Assembly (NCBI RefSeq): GCF_000230695.2
Contig: NC_020541.1
Location: forward strand, 3,782,001-3,846,000
Direction: 5' to 3'
DNA: 64,000 bases
Origin: Rhodanobacter denitrificans
Lineage (GTDB): Bacteria; Pseudomonadota; Gammaproteobacteria; Xanthomonadales; Rhodanobacteraceae
Each line of letters starts with the position of its first letter. The stretch's first letter is position 1. The notes below the pieces were generated by a model that had not been told where the DNA came from, searched no databases, and saw nothing but the letters and a program-made list of their open reading frames with translations. Positions 44,894 through 53,946 of the stretch are shown in pieces. Position numbers and translations under genes: made by a program.

Positions 44894-46690
44894 TCACTCG
44901 GCGCCGGGTTCGGCCGGCGGCACCAGCGCGATCACCGTCCAGCCCGGCTTCGGCTCCAGCTCGCGCCTGGCCGAGGCCACCCGCAGCGCGCCCTTCTCCT
45001 CCACGCCGAACATCAGCACGCTGTTCGAGCCGTATTGCTCGATGAAGTGCGGCCAGTCGAAGGTACTGCTGAGCCGGGTCGTCTTTATCCGCCAGCCTTC
45101 GCGCATCATCTCGGCGAAGCGGCCGTGGGTCATCTCCTCGTCGAACAGCGGCGGGGCGAGCAGGCTGCCGGCCAGCGCTGCGCGGTCGGTGTTTTCCTGC
45201 GGGGTCAGGTTGCGCAGCCGATACACCTTCTCGCGCCCGAACTCCTGCCGGTAATGCACGCAGGCCAGCGAGTTGCGCTCGCGATGGGTGGAAACCGCCA
45301 GCAGCCGGCCGATGCCGGTCAGGTCGAGGTGGCGTTCGGCGTGCGGCGAGGCCGGGTTGCCGAAGAACGTGGCCAGCCCATCCATGCGCGCCTGGCGGAT
45401 GCCGTCCCAGTCATCGTCGGCCAGCACCACGCGGAAGCCGGCTTCGTCCAGCGCCTTGCCGATCGCGCGGGCGACCTGGTCGGAACCGAAGATCAGCACG
45501 CCGCGCGGCTCCGGCTCGGCCACCTTCAACCAGATCGCCAGCGGCCGCGCGGTGGCACTCTGCAGGATCACCGTGCCGATGATCAGGGTGAACACCAGCG
45601 GCACCAGCGCTTCCGCTCCGGCTACGCCGAGTGCGCCGAGGCGCAGCGCGAACAGTGCCGACACCGACGCCGCCACGATGCCGCGCGGCGCCACCCAGCC
45701 GATCAGCGCGCGCTCGCGCCAATGCAACCCGCTGCCGAAGCTGGCGATCGCCACGGTCAGCGGCCGCACCACCAGCTGCGCGATCACGAACAGGGCGATG
45801 CCCGCGCCCAGCATGCCGTCCGGCAGCGGCCAGTGCAGCCGCGCCGCCAGCAGGATGAACAGCAGCGACACCAGCACCGTGGTGAGGCTTTCCTTGAAGT
45901 CGAGGATGTCGTCGATATGCACGCCGCGCAGGTTGCCCAGCGCGATGCCCATGATCGTCACCGCCAGCAGGCCCGACTCGTGGGTGATCGTGTTGGATAG
46001 GCTGAAGGCGAGCAGCACCGCGGCCAGCACGGCGTAGTTCTGCAGGTACTCGGGGATCATCTGGCGCCGCAGGAAAAACGCCATCAGCCAGGCGGACAGC
46101 GCACCGATCACCACCCCGCAGCCGATGGTGGCCACGAAGATGCCGATGGTGTGGCCTTCCTGGCGCGACACGATTGCCTCGTAGATCAGCACCGCGAACA
46201 GCGCCCCCAGCGGATCGATCACGATGCCTTCCCAGCGCAGCGTGTTGGCGATGCGCGCATTCGGGCGCAGCGTGCGCAGCATCGGCGCGATCACCGTCGG
46301 CCCGGTCACGCAGGCCAGCGCGCCGAACAGCAGCGCGATCGGCCAGGCCAGCCCGGCGACGAGATGCGCGGCCAGCGCCAGCAGCAGCAGCGAGGCCACC
46401 GCGCCGTAACTGACCAGCCCGCGCACCGCCTTGCCGATTCCCGGCAGCTCATGGAAGCGCAGGGTCAGGCTGCCCTCGAACAGGATCAGCGCCACCGCCA
46501 GCGACACGCTCGGAAACAACAGCCCGCCGAGCAGCTTGTCCGGATCGAGCACGCCGCTGACCGGACCCAGCACGATGCCGGCCAGCAGCAGGAACAGGAT
46601 CGCCGGCAGCTTGACCCGCCATGCCAGCCACTGCGCCAGGAAGCCGATCATCAGCATGCCGGCGAGCATCAGGCCCAGCTCGATCGTCAT
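44894..46690 (-). CDS. Cation:proton antiporter with C-terminal RCK (TrkA-N) domain
   Basis: 598 residues. Twelve to thirteen membrane segments in the first ~390 residues (CPA1/2 sodium/hydrogen exchanger type), then GVLIFGSDQVARAIGKALDEAGFRVVLADDDWD, a Rossmann G-x-x-x-x-A-R-x-I motif of TrkA-N, and a further C-terminal region. It probably exchanges Na+ or K+ for protons with nucleotide control. Start ATG 46690 (MTIELGLMLAG). Substrate cannot be fixed. Confidence 0.87.
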   Translation of the reverse strand: MTIELGLMLAGMLMIGFLAQWLAWRVKLPAILFLLLAGIVLGPVSGVLDPDKLLGGLLFPSVSLAVALILFEGSLTLRFHELPGIGKAVRGLVSYGAVASLLLLALAAHLVAGLAWPIALLFGALACVTGPTVIAPMLRTLRPNARIANTLRWEGIVIDPLGALFAVLIYEAIVSRQEGHTIGIFVATIGCGVVIGALSAWLMAFFLRRQMIPEYLQNYAVLAAVLLAFSLSNTITHESGLLAVTIMGIALGNLRGVHIDDILDFKESLTTVLVSLLFILLAARLHWPLPDGMLGAGIALFVIAQLVVRPLTVAIASFGSGLHWRERALIGWVAPRGIVAASVSALFALRLGALGVAGAEALVPLVFTLIIGTVILQSATARPLAIWLKVAEPEPRGVLIFGSDQVARAIGKALDEAGFRVVLADDDWDGIRQARMDGLATFFGNPASPHAERHLDLTGIGRLLAVSTHRERNSLACVHYRQEFGREKVYRLRNLTPQENTDRAALAGSLLAPPLFDEEMTHGRFAEMMREGWRIKTTRLSSTFDWPHFIEQYGSNSVLMFGVEEKGALRVASARRELEPKPGWTVIALVPPAEPGAE

Positions 46691-46761
46691 CGCAGTCCCT
46701 GGGGAGATCAGACCGCTATCGAAGCATGCACCGGTGGAGACGTCCAGCAGGCAGGCGAAAC

Positions 46762-48255
46762 TCAGAACCTCCGGTATTGCAGCGCTTCGGCCAGGTGCTC
46801 GCGCTCCAGCAAGGCGGCGCCGCCGTCGAGGTCGGCGATCGTGCGCGCCACCCGCAGCACGCGGTGGTAGGCGCGCGCGGACAGGCCCAGCCGCTCCAGC
46901 GCCGATTCGAACCAGCGGCGCTCGGCCGGCCCCAGCGCGCAGTCGCGCTCCAGTTCGCGCGTGCTGATCTCGGCATTCGGCCGGCCCGCGCGCATCAGCG
47001 ACTGCCGGCGCGCCTTGAGCACGCGCACGCGCACCGTAGCGGAATCCTCGTCGCGTGCGTTGCGCGGCGTACCCAGCTCGGCCAGCGGCACCGGCGGCAC
47101 TTCCACGCACAGGTCGATGCGGTCGAGCAGCGGCCCAGAAATGCGTGCGCGGTAGCGCTGGACCTGATCCGGCGTGCACTGGCAGCGCGGGTCGCCGGCA
47201 TAGCCGCAGGGGCACGGATTCATCGCCGCGACCAGCTGGAACTGGGCCGGGAACGCCGACTGCCGCGCCGCCCGCGAGATCACGATGTGGCCCGATTCCA
47301 TCGGCTCGCGCAGCACCTCCAGCACGTGCCGGCTGAACTCCGGCAACTCGTCCAGGAACAGCACGCCGTTGTGCGCCAGCGAAATCTCGCCCGGGCGCGG
47401 ATACGAACCGCCACCGACCAGCGCCACCGCCGACGCGGTGTGGTGCGGCGCGCGAAACGGCCGCCGCCGCCAATGCTTCGGATCAGTGACCTGCCCAGCC
47501 ACCGACAGCACCGCGCAGGTTTCCAGCGCCTCCGATTCCGACAGCGGCGGCAGGATGCCCGGCAGGCGTTCGGCCAGCATGGTCTTGCCGGTACCCGGCG
47601 GCCCGACCAGCAGCAGGTGATGGCCGCCCACCGCGGTAATCTCCAGCGCGCGCCGCGCCTGCAACTGGCCGCGCACGTCGGCCAGATCCGGACCGTCGTC
47701 GGCACCGCCGTCACTGGGGATGCCGACCGGCATCGACAGTTCGTGCGCGCCGCGCAGCCAGCCGCACACTTCGGCCAGCGTGTCGGCCACGCGCACATCC
47801 ACATCGGAGACCAGCGCCGCCTCGGCGGCGTTCGCGCGCGGCACCACCACCCGACGACCACGCGTGCGTGCGCGCAGCAGCGCCGGCAGCACGCCGGAGA
47901 CGCCGCGCAGGGAGCCGGTCAGCGCCAGCTCGCCGAGAAATTCGCAGTCGTCCAGTTTCTCGCGCGGCACCTGGCCGCTGGCGGCGAGGATGCCCAGCGC
48001 GATCGGCAGGTCGAAACGGCCACCGTCCTTGGGCAACTCGGCCGGCGCCAGATTCACGGTGACGCGGCGGCCGGGATACTCGAAGGCGGTATTCTGGATC
48101 GCCACCCGCACGCGATCGCGCGCCTCGCGCACCGCGGCCTCGGGCAGGCCGACGATATTGGTGCACGGCAAGCCGCCGGAAAGGTGTACCTCGACCATCA
48201 CCTGCGGTGCGGCGATCCCTTCCTGGGCGCGGCTGAGGGTGACGGCAAGACTCAT
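46762..48255 (-). CDS. comM: YifB/ComM-family Mg chelatase-like AAA+ ATPase
   Basis: 497 residues. N-terminal Lon protease-like domain (SLAVTLSRAQEGIAAPQVMVEVHLSGGLPCTNIVGLPEAAVREARDRVR), then the AAA+ module with Walker A GPPGTGKT at 218-225, Walker B VLFLDELPEF, and a cysteine-rich CPCGYAGDPRCQC segment. ComM is a hexameric branch-migration helicase used in natural transformation. ATG 48255 (MSLAVTLSRAQ) is the family start; an in-frame ATG at 48321 would overlap the terminator region. Confidence 0.95.
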   Translation of the reverse strand: MSLAVTLSRAQEGIAAPQVMVEVHLSGGLPCTNIVGLPEAAVREARDRVRVAIQNTAFEYPGRRVTVNLAPAELPKDGGRFDLPIALGILAASGQVPREKLDDCEFLGELALTGSLRGVSGVLPALLRARTRGRRVVVPRANAAEAALVSDVDVRVADTLAEVCGWLRGAHELSMPVGIPSDGGADDGPDLADVRGQLQARRALEITAVGGHHLLLVGPPGTGKTMLAERLPGILPPLSESEALETCAVLSVAGQVTDPKHWRRRPFRAPHHTASAVALVGGGSYPRPGEISLAHNGVLFLDELPEFSRHVLEVLREPMESGHIVISRAARQSAFPAQFQLVAAMNPCPCGYAGDPRCQCTPDQVQRYRARISGPLLDRIDLCVEVPPVPLAELGTPRNARDEDSATVRVRVLKARRQSLMRAGRPNAEISTRELERDCALGPAERRWFESALERLGLSARAYHRVLRVARTIADLDGGAALLEREHLAEALQYRRF

Positions 48256-48341
48256 GCGGCGGCTGATCGCTGGCGCATGGAGGATGGGTCGCTGACAGAA
48301 ACGATCATCAAGCGACTCCATCCAGCAGTGCTAATAAATAA

Positions 48342-48386
48342 CCGCCTCCGATCGTTCTCGGGGTGAGGGTGACGGATCGGAGGCGG
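48342..48386 (-). terminator. Rho-independent terminator of ubiK
   Basis: CCGCCTCCGATC (48342-48353) and GATCGGAGGCGG (48375-48386) form a 12-bp perfect stem. Read on the minus strand it is followed by TTATTTATTA, a T-rich tract. It separates ubiK from comM. Confidence 0.75.
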
Positions 48387-48404
48387 CTCCCGGGAGGCGG
48401 TTTG

Positions 48405-48665
48405 TCACTGACCCGCGCGGGCAGCCAGCGTGGCCTCCAATTCGGCCACGCGTCGCTCCAATTCGTCGACCTTGGCGCGGGTGCGCGCCAGTACCTGGGA
48501 CTGGACGTCGAATTCTTCGCGGGTGACCAGGTCGAGGCGGCGCAATCCCTGCGCCAGAACGTCCTGGAAGTTGGTTCGCAAATCCTGATGCACCTGTGCC
48601 ACCCCTGGCGGTACCAACGACACAAGTCGCAGGGCAATCTTGTCGATATCCTGCCTATCCATCAT
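48405..48665 (-). CDS. ubiK: Ubiquinone biosynthesis accessory factor UbiK
   Basis: 86 residues (E. coli 96). A short helical protein of the BMFP group: MMDRQDIDKIALRLVSLVPPG followed by LRTNFQDVLAQGLRRLDLVTREEFDVQSQVLARTR and a C-terminal coiled coil (VDELERRVAELEATL). UbiK helps the soluble ubiquinone synthesis complex with UbiJ. Two adjacent start codons are possible (48665 and 48662). Divergent from glnB. Confidence 0.9.
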   Translation of the reverse strand: MMDRQDIDKIALRLVSLVPPGVAQVHQDLRTNFQDVLAQGLRRLDLVTREEFDVQSQVLARTRAKVDELERRVAELEATLAARAGQ

Positions 48666-48743
48666 GAATAGCGCCTCGAGCTCGTCGAGGTAAATACTAG
48701 GTGAAGGGAAATCGGGCGCGCCATCGGTATGCTCCGTCAAAAG

Positions 48744-49184
<441 letters not shown>

Positions 49185-49237
49185 CCCTGCCGCCCCCACG
49201 CAGGCACTCGACGCAAGCGGCACGCATATCGACTTAT

Positions 49238-49285
49238 GCACAAGCTGTTGGGTTGACCCTGCCCGGGCCACCCGATATGTTGTGT
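49238..49285 (+). promoter_or_regulatory. nrdA promoter with two NrdR-like boxes
   Basis: TTGACC (49253-49258) and TATGTT (49276-49281) are separated by 17 bases, giving a start near 49288. Two 16-base NrdR-like boxes overlap them: GCACAAGCTGTTGGGT at 49238-49253 and ACCCGATATGTTGTGT at 49270-49285, 32 bases apart. The second fits the consensus acaCwAtATaTwGtgt at about 12 of 16 positions, the first slightly less. Paired boxes one NrdR span apart are the usual arrangement. Confidence 0.6.
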
Positions 49286-49289
49286 GCGT

Positions 49290-49480
49290 CGGTGCCCGAT
49301 CCGATGCGACATCGGTCGGGCTCAAAAGGGAATCCGGTGTAACTCCGGAACTGCCCCGCAGCGGTAAAGCGGAAACGAAAGCGCCCACATGCACTGGCCC
49401 TCGGCGGCTGGGAAGCGGGCGCAAGTAGGCGGATCACCTCGATCCACGTCCGCAAGTCCGAAGACCTGCCGGCACAGCGG
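49290..49480 (+). ncRNA. Cobalamin (adenosylcobalamin) riboswitch
   Basis: The element contains the order of conserved blocks of the class: GGGAATCCGGTG, a CCCCGCAGCGGTAA loop, GGAAGCGGGCG, and the B12 box AAGTCCGAAGACCTGCCG at 49454-49471. GTGCC (49292-49296) and GGCAC (49471-49475) close the structure. Immediately after, CAGCGGGAC (49475-49483) and GTCCCGCTG (49490-49498) form a perfect nine-bp stem, the probable expression platform. The leader runs to the nrdA start at 49641 and has a second hairpin, AGCCGGT/ACCGGCT. Confidence 0.93.
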
Positions 49481-49640
49481 GACGAGCGTGTCCCGCTGCG
49501 TAGTGACGGCTTCCGCGGGGAAGTGCGTCGTGGAGCCGGTTGCCGTCGGGCGACCGGCTGGCGCGTCGCCCCCGGACTCCGTCGCTATCAGGCCCTGCGC
49601 GCGGGAGCAGGCGTTTGATGTCCAGCCGGAGCCACCTGCC

Positions 49641-52061
49641 ATGCAAGCCCTCGATACCGCCGCGCGCGCCAATACTCCCGTCGCCAGCGAAGCCGACCCC
49701 GCGTTCGCGCTGACCCCGCCACACAACCCAGCGCAGATGCGCGTGACCAAGCGCAACGGCGGCCAGGAGGCCGTCGACGTCAACAAGATCGTGCGCGCGG
49801 TGACCCGCAGTGCCGAGGGCCTGCACGGCGTTGATCCGTTGCGCGTCACCCTGAAAACCATCGGCGGCCTGTACGACGGCGCCACCACCGCCGAACTGGA
49901 CCAGCTCTCGATCCGCATCGCCGCCGCGCTGACCGCGGAGGAACCCGAGTACGGCCAGCTCGCCGCCCGCCTGCTCGGCGCGTACATCGACAAGGAGGTC
50001 AGCGGTCAGGAAATCCAGAGCTACTCGCAGTCGATCGCGCGCGGCACGGAGCTCGGCCTCCTCAACGAGCGCCTGCGCGATTTCGTGGCCGCCAACACGC
50101 GCAAGCTCAACGACGCGATCGACCCACTGGCCAGCCGCCACTTCGAATACTTCGGCCTGCGCACGGTGTACGACCGCTACCTGCTGCGCCATCCGCAGCG
50201 GCGCCTGGTGATCGAGACGCCGCAGCATTTCTTCATGCGCATCGCCTGCGCGCTGGGCGGCAACGAGATCGGCGAGACGCTGGAACTCTACCGGCTGCTG
50301 TCCTCGCTGGAATACCTCGCCAGCTCGCCCACCCTGTTCAACGCCGGCACCGCGCACGAGCAGCTCAGTTCGTGCTACCTGCTCGACTCGCCGCGCGATT
50401 CGCTGGAGTCGATCTACGACAAGTACGCCGACGTGGCCAAGCTCAGCAAGTTCGCCGGGGGCATCGGCCTGGCGTATTCGCGGGTGCGTTCGCGCGGCTC
50501 GCTGATCCGCGGCACCAACGGCCATTCGAACGGCCTGGTGCCGTGGCTGAAGACGCTGGACGCGTCGGTCGCCGCGGTGAACCAGGGCGGCAAGCGCAAG
50601 GGCGCCGCCTGCGTCTACCTGGAATCGTGGCACGCCGACATCAAGGACTTCCTCGAACTGCGCGACAACACCGGCGACGACGCGCGTCGCGCGCACAACC
50701 TCAACATCGCGAACTGGATTCCCGACGAGTTCATGCGCCGGGTCGAGAACGATGGCGAGTGGTCATTGTTCGACCCCAAGGTGGTGCCGCACTTCGTCGA
50801 CAGCTGGGGCGAGGCGTTCGATGCGGCGTACCGCAAGGCCGAAGCCGATGGCCTCGCCGTGAAAACCGTGAAGGCGCGCGAGCTGTATGCACGCATGATG
50901 CGCACGCTGGCGCAGACCGGCAACGGCTGGATGACGTTCAAGGACCGCTGCAACGCCACCAGCAACCAGACGGCCAAACCCGGCAATGTGATCCACCTGT
51001 CCAACCTGTGCACCGAGATCCTGGAAGTGAGTTCGGCGACCGAGACGGCGGTGTGCAACCTGGGCTCGGTGAATCTGGCCCGGCACGTCGTCGACGGCGC
51101 GTTCGACTTCGACCAGCTCGCCGCCACCGTACGCATCGCGGTGCGCCAGCTCAACCGGGTGATCGACCTCAACTATTACCCCATCGATACCGCACGTACC
51201 GCCAACATGAAGTGGCGCCCGGTCGGACTCGGCGTGATGGGTCTGCAGGACGTGTTCTTCAAGCTGCGGCTGCCGTTCGACTCGGCCGAGGCGCTGGCGC
51301 TGTCCACGCGCATCGCCGAGGAGATCTACTTCAACGCCTTGTCGCAGTCATGCGAGCTGGCCGAGGCGGAAGGCGCGCACCCCGGCTTCGCCGAAAGCCG
51401 CGCCGCGAACGGCGAGTTGCAGTTCGATCATTGGCCAAGCGCCATACCGCACGACGGTGCACGCTGGAACGCCTTGCGCGAACGCATCAAGCAACATGGC
51501 CTGCGCAACTCACTGTTGATCGCGATCGCACCCACCGCCACCATCGCCTCGATCGCCGGCTGCTACGAATGCATCGAGCCGCAGGTATCGAACCTGTTCA
51601 AGCGCGAGACGCTGTCCGGCGATTTCCTGCAGGTGAACCGTTATCTGGCCGATGAACTGAAGACACTGGGGCTGTGGACGTCCGAAATCCGCGACGCGAT
51701 CAAGCTGGCGGAAGGTTCGATCCAGGGCATCGCGGCGATCCCCGAACGCCTGCGCCAGATCTACCGCACCGTGTGGGAACTGCCGCAGAAGTCGCTGATC
51801 GACCTGGCCGCCGCGCGCGGCGCCTGGATCGACCAGAGCCAGTCGCTGAACCTGTTCATGGAAAACCCGAACATCGGCCAGCTCAGCTCGATGTACATGT
51901 ACGCGTGGAAAGCCGGCATCAAGACCACCTACTACCTGCGCTCGCGGCCGGCGACGAAGATCGCCAAGACCACGGTGTCGGCGGCGTCCGACCAGGCGCA
52001 GGCAAATGCCGCGGTGTTCTGCTCGCTGGAGAACCCCGAGTACTGCGAGGCTTGCCAGTAA
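49641..52061 (+). CDS. nrdA: Class I ribonucleoside-diphosphate reductase, alpha subunit
   Basis: 806 residues. Reduces ribonucleoside diphosphates to deoxy forms with NrdB. An ATP-cone (MRVTKRNGGQEAVDVNKIVRAV) is at about 30-120, so allosteric activity control is likely. Active-site residues: C245 (SSCYL), N455-L-C457-T-E459, C472, radical-path Y764-Y765, and the C-terminal redox pair in CEACQ. ATG 49641 follows the B12 riboswitch. The expected neighbour nrdB is 625 bases away, separated by a repeat-bounded GIY-YIG gene. Confidence 0.97.
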   Translation: MQALDTAARANTPVASEADPAFALTPPHNPAQMRVTKRNGGQEAVDVNKIVRAVTRSAEGLHGVDPLRVTLKTIGGLYDGATTAELDQLSIRIAAALTAEEPEYGQLAARLLGAYIDKEVSGQEIQSYSQSIARGTELGLLNERLRDFVAANTRKLNDAIDPLASRHFEYFGLRTVYDRYLLRHPQRRLVIETPQHFFMRIACALGGNEIGETLELYRLLSSLEYLASSPTLFNAGTAHEQLSSCYLLDSPRDSLESIYDKYADVAKLSKFAGGIGLAYSRVRSRGSLIRGTNGHSNGLVPWLKTLDASVAAVNQGGKRKGAACVYLESWHADIKDFLELRDNTGDDARRAHNLNIANWIPDEFMRRVENDGEWSLFDPKVVPHFVDSWGEAFDAAYRKAEADGLAVKTVKARELYARMMRTLAQTGNGWMTFKDRCNATSNQTAKPGNVIHLSNLCTEILEVSSATETAVCNLGSVNLARHVVDGAFDFDQLAATVRIAVRQLNRVIDLNYYPIDTARTANMKWRPVGLGVMGLQDVFFKLRLPFDSAEALALSTRIAEEIYFNALSQSCELAEAEGAHPGFAESRAANGELQFDHWPSAIPHDGARWNALRERIKQHGLRNSLLIAIAPTATIASIAGCYECIEPQVSNLFKRETLSGDFLQVNRYLADELKTLGLWTSEIRDAIKLAEGSIQGIAAIPERLRQIYRTVWELPQKSLIDLAAARGAWIDQSQSLNLFMENPNIGQLSSMYMYAWKAGIKTTYYLRSRPATKIAKTTVSAASDQAQANAAVFCSLENPEYCEACQ

Positions 52062-52067
52062 CCCCCA

Positions 52068-52152
52068 CTCGTCATCCCAGCGAAAGCTGGGATCCAGTGA
52101 CTTCCACGCACTCCGAAGAGGCACTGGATTCCAGCTTTCGCTGGAATGACGG
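52068..52152. repeat. Inverted repeat left of the GIY-YIG gene (family C)
   Basis: CGTCATCCCAGCGAAAGCTG begins a 30-base arm at 52070-52099 that is the reverse complement of 52122-52151, with two mismatches. It begins a few bases after the nrdA stop. Related sequence occurs on the other side of the GIY-YIG gene at 52508-52632. Confidence 0.9.
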
Positions 52153-52159
52153 TCTGGGC

Positions 52160-52477
52160 TCAGCCGCAAATCTCCGCATACAAATCCCGCCAATACGGAT
52201 TGGACTTCTCGATGAGCTCGATCTTCCACGTCCGCTTCCACGCCTTGATCGCCTTCTCGCGGGCAATCGCGGATTCCATCGTGTCGCGCACCTCGAACCA
52301 GACGAGGCCATGCACGTGATGACGCTGGGTAAAACCAGCGACCACGTTGTTCCGGTGCTGCCAGATGCGTGCAGGCAGGTCGGAAGTGACACCGACGTAC
52401 AACGTGCCGTTGCGCTGACTGGCGAGGAGATAGACGCATGGCAAGCGCTCGCGCATGGAGGGAATCCATTCCGTCAT
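52160..52477 (-). CDS. Small GIY-YIG nuclease-domain protein
   Basis: 105 residues. A single GIY-YIG domain: CVYLLASQRNGTLYVGVTSDLPARIWQHRN gives the two Tyr-containing strands (Y-L-L and Y-V-G) and the R of the catalytic helix, followed by HVHGLVWFE and AIAREKAIKAWKRTWKIELIE. This is the UPF0213/COG2827 group, of unknown function. ATG 52477 has GAGG four bases upstream; alternatives are 52504 and 52456. The reading frame opposes nrdA and nrdB, and palindromic repeats lie 8 bases from its stop and about 30 bases from its start. Confidence 0.85.
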   Translation of the reverse strand: MTEWIPSMRERLPCVYLLASQRNGTLYVGVTSDLPARIWQHRNNVVAGFTQRHHVHGLVWFEVRDTMESAIAREKAIKAWKRTWKIELIEKSNPYWRDLYAEICG

Positions 52478-52507
52478 TCGACCTCGCTGAACGTACCAAT
52501 GCACCGG

Positions 52508-52632
52508 CCGTCATCCCAGCGAAAGCTGGAAGAGCTTTACAACAGCGAAGCTGGTCATCCAGAGCCTTTGTCCTACATAACATCGCGACGAAAGCCCCAG
52601 TCACTGGATCCCGGCTTTCGCCGGGATGACGA
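52508..52632. repeat. Inverted repeats right of the GIY-YIG gene (family C)
   Basis: CGTCATCCCAGCGAAAGCTG (52509-52528) repeats the left-hand arm exactly for 20 bases, then diverges. A second arm at 52602-52630 (CACTGGATCCCGGCTTTCGC and following) is the inverted form. The centre between the two arms is not conserved with the left copy. Confidence 0.85.
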
Positions 52633-52685
52633 GCCAAGAGCATTTGCGCCCTATCGGCTGCGAAACCACACAAGGAAATCCCACC

Positions 52686-53711
52686 ATGTCCGCCCAACCC
52701 GCCCGCAACGCCCACATCCTCGATCCCGGCTTCGAACTCACGTTGCGCCCGATGCGCTACCCCGGCTTCTACGAGATGTACCGCAACGCGATCAAGAACA
52801 CCTGGACCGTCGAGGAGGTGGATTTCTCGATGGATACGCGCGACCTCGACACCAAGATGTCTGCCGCCGACCGCCACCTGATCCAGCGGCTGGTGGCGTT
52901 CTTCGCCACCGGCGACACCATCGTGTCGAACAACCTGGTGCTGAACCTGTACCAGCACATCAACGCGCCGGAAGCGCGCATGTACCTGTCGCGCCAGTTG
53001 TACGAAGAAGCGCTGCACGTGCAGTTCTACCTCACCCTGCTGGACGCCTACATCCCCGATCCGGCCGAGCGCAACGGCGCATTCGCCGCGATCGAGACGA
53101 TTCCGTCGATCCGTCAGAAAGGCGCGTTCTGCTTCAAGTGGATCGACTCGATCCAGGATCTGCCCCAGCTGGAAACGCGCGAGCATCGCCGCCAGTTCCT
53201 GCTCAACCTGATCTGCTTCGCCGCCTGCATCGAGGGGCTGTTCTTCTACGCCGCGTTCGCCTACGTGTACTACCTGCGCTCTCGCGGCTTGCTGCACGGC
53301 CTCGCCGCCGGCACCAACTGGGTGTTCCGCGACGAGAGCGGGCACATGGCGTTCGCGTTCGAGGTGGTGCGCACCGTGCGCGCGCAGGAACCGGAACTGT
53401 TCGACGACGCCATGCGCGCGCAGGTCGAGGAGATGATGGAGGATGCCATCGCCTGCGAGACCCGGTTCGCCGAGGACGTGCTGTCCGGCGGCGTGGCCGG
53501 CATGTCGGTGAAGGACATGCGCCAGTACCTGGAGTACTGCGCCGACCAGCGTTTCGTCCAGCTCGACCTGCCGAAGAAATACGGCGCGAAGAACCCGTTC
53601 GACTTCATGGACCTGCAGGACGTGCAGGAACTGGCCAACTTCTTCGAGCGCCGCGTCTCGGCCTACCAGGTCGGCGTGCAGGGCGAGGTGGCGTTCGACA
53701 TGGCGTTCTGA
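52686..53711 (+). CDS. nrdB: Class I ribonucleoside-diphosphate reductase, beta subunit
   Basis: 341 residues. The di-iron/radical site is complete: D77, E108, H111, E183, E217, H220 and the tyrosyl-radical Y115, each aligning by spacing with E. coli D84, E115, H118, E204, E238, H241 and Y122. So this is an ordinary tyrosyl-radical class Ia/Ib-type subunit, not class Ic. ATG 52686 (MSAQPARNAH) is used; an in-frame ATG at 52626 lies in the repeat. It has lost its close junction with nrdA because of the inserted cassette, so it may need its own promoter or read-through. Confidence 0.96.
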   Translation: MSAQPARNAHILDPGFELTLRPMRYPGFYEMYRNAIKNTWTVEEVDFSMDTRDLDTKMSAADRHLIQRLVAFFATGDTIVSNNLVLNLYQHINAPEARMYLSRQLYEEALHVQFYLTLLDAYIPDPAERNGAFAAIETIPSIRQKGAFCFKWIDSIQDLPQLETREHRRQFLLNLICFAACIEGLFFYAAFAYVYYLRSRGLLHGLAAGTNWVFRDESGHMAFAFEVVRTVRAQEPELFDDAMRAQVEEMMEDAIACETRFAEDVLSGGVAGMSVKDMRQYLEYCADQRFVQLDLPKKYGAKNPFDFMDLQDVQELANFFERRVSAYQVGVQGEVAFDMAF

Positions 53712-53946
53712 GCCGGCCCGCAGATTCTTGCGATAGCAGTGAAGGCCATTTCCCTCGCCCGGACTGTGCAGGTTTGTCACAGGGCGGGATTAGAATGACG
53801 CGCCGATCCGCAGCCGGCAGGCAGCAAGCCCTGCAGCTGCGCTCGTCAGAACCGGGGAAAACCATCGACGATCCGATGCCGCCAGGCCCGGTGCCTGGCG
53901 ACCGGGCACGGCGATTCTCCCCGCCGTCCAAACTCAAGGATCACCG
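53712..53946 (+). other. Intergenic region before the Oar-like receptor
   Basis: 235 bases without a gene. A TAGAAT element at 53791-53796 is a possible -10, though no matching -35 is spaced correctly. GCCAGGC (53881-53887) and GCCTGGC (53893-53899) form a hairpin with a five-base loop in the likely 5' leader. Confidence 0.4.

Noticed and set aside
52160..52477. Group I intron or intein homing endonuclease
   Set aside because: Neither nrdA nor nrdB is interrupted, the protein is a short single GIY-YIG domain, and no intron core is visible.
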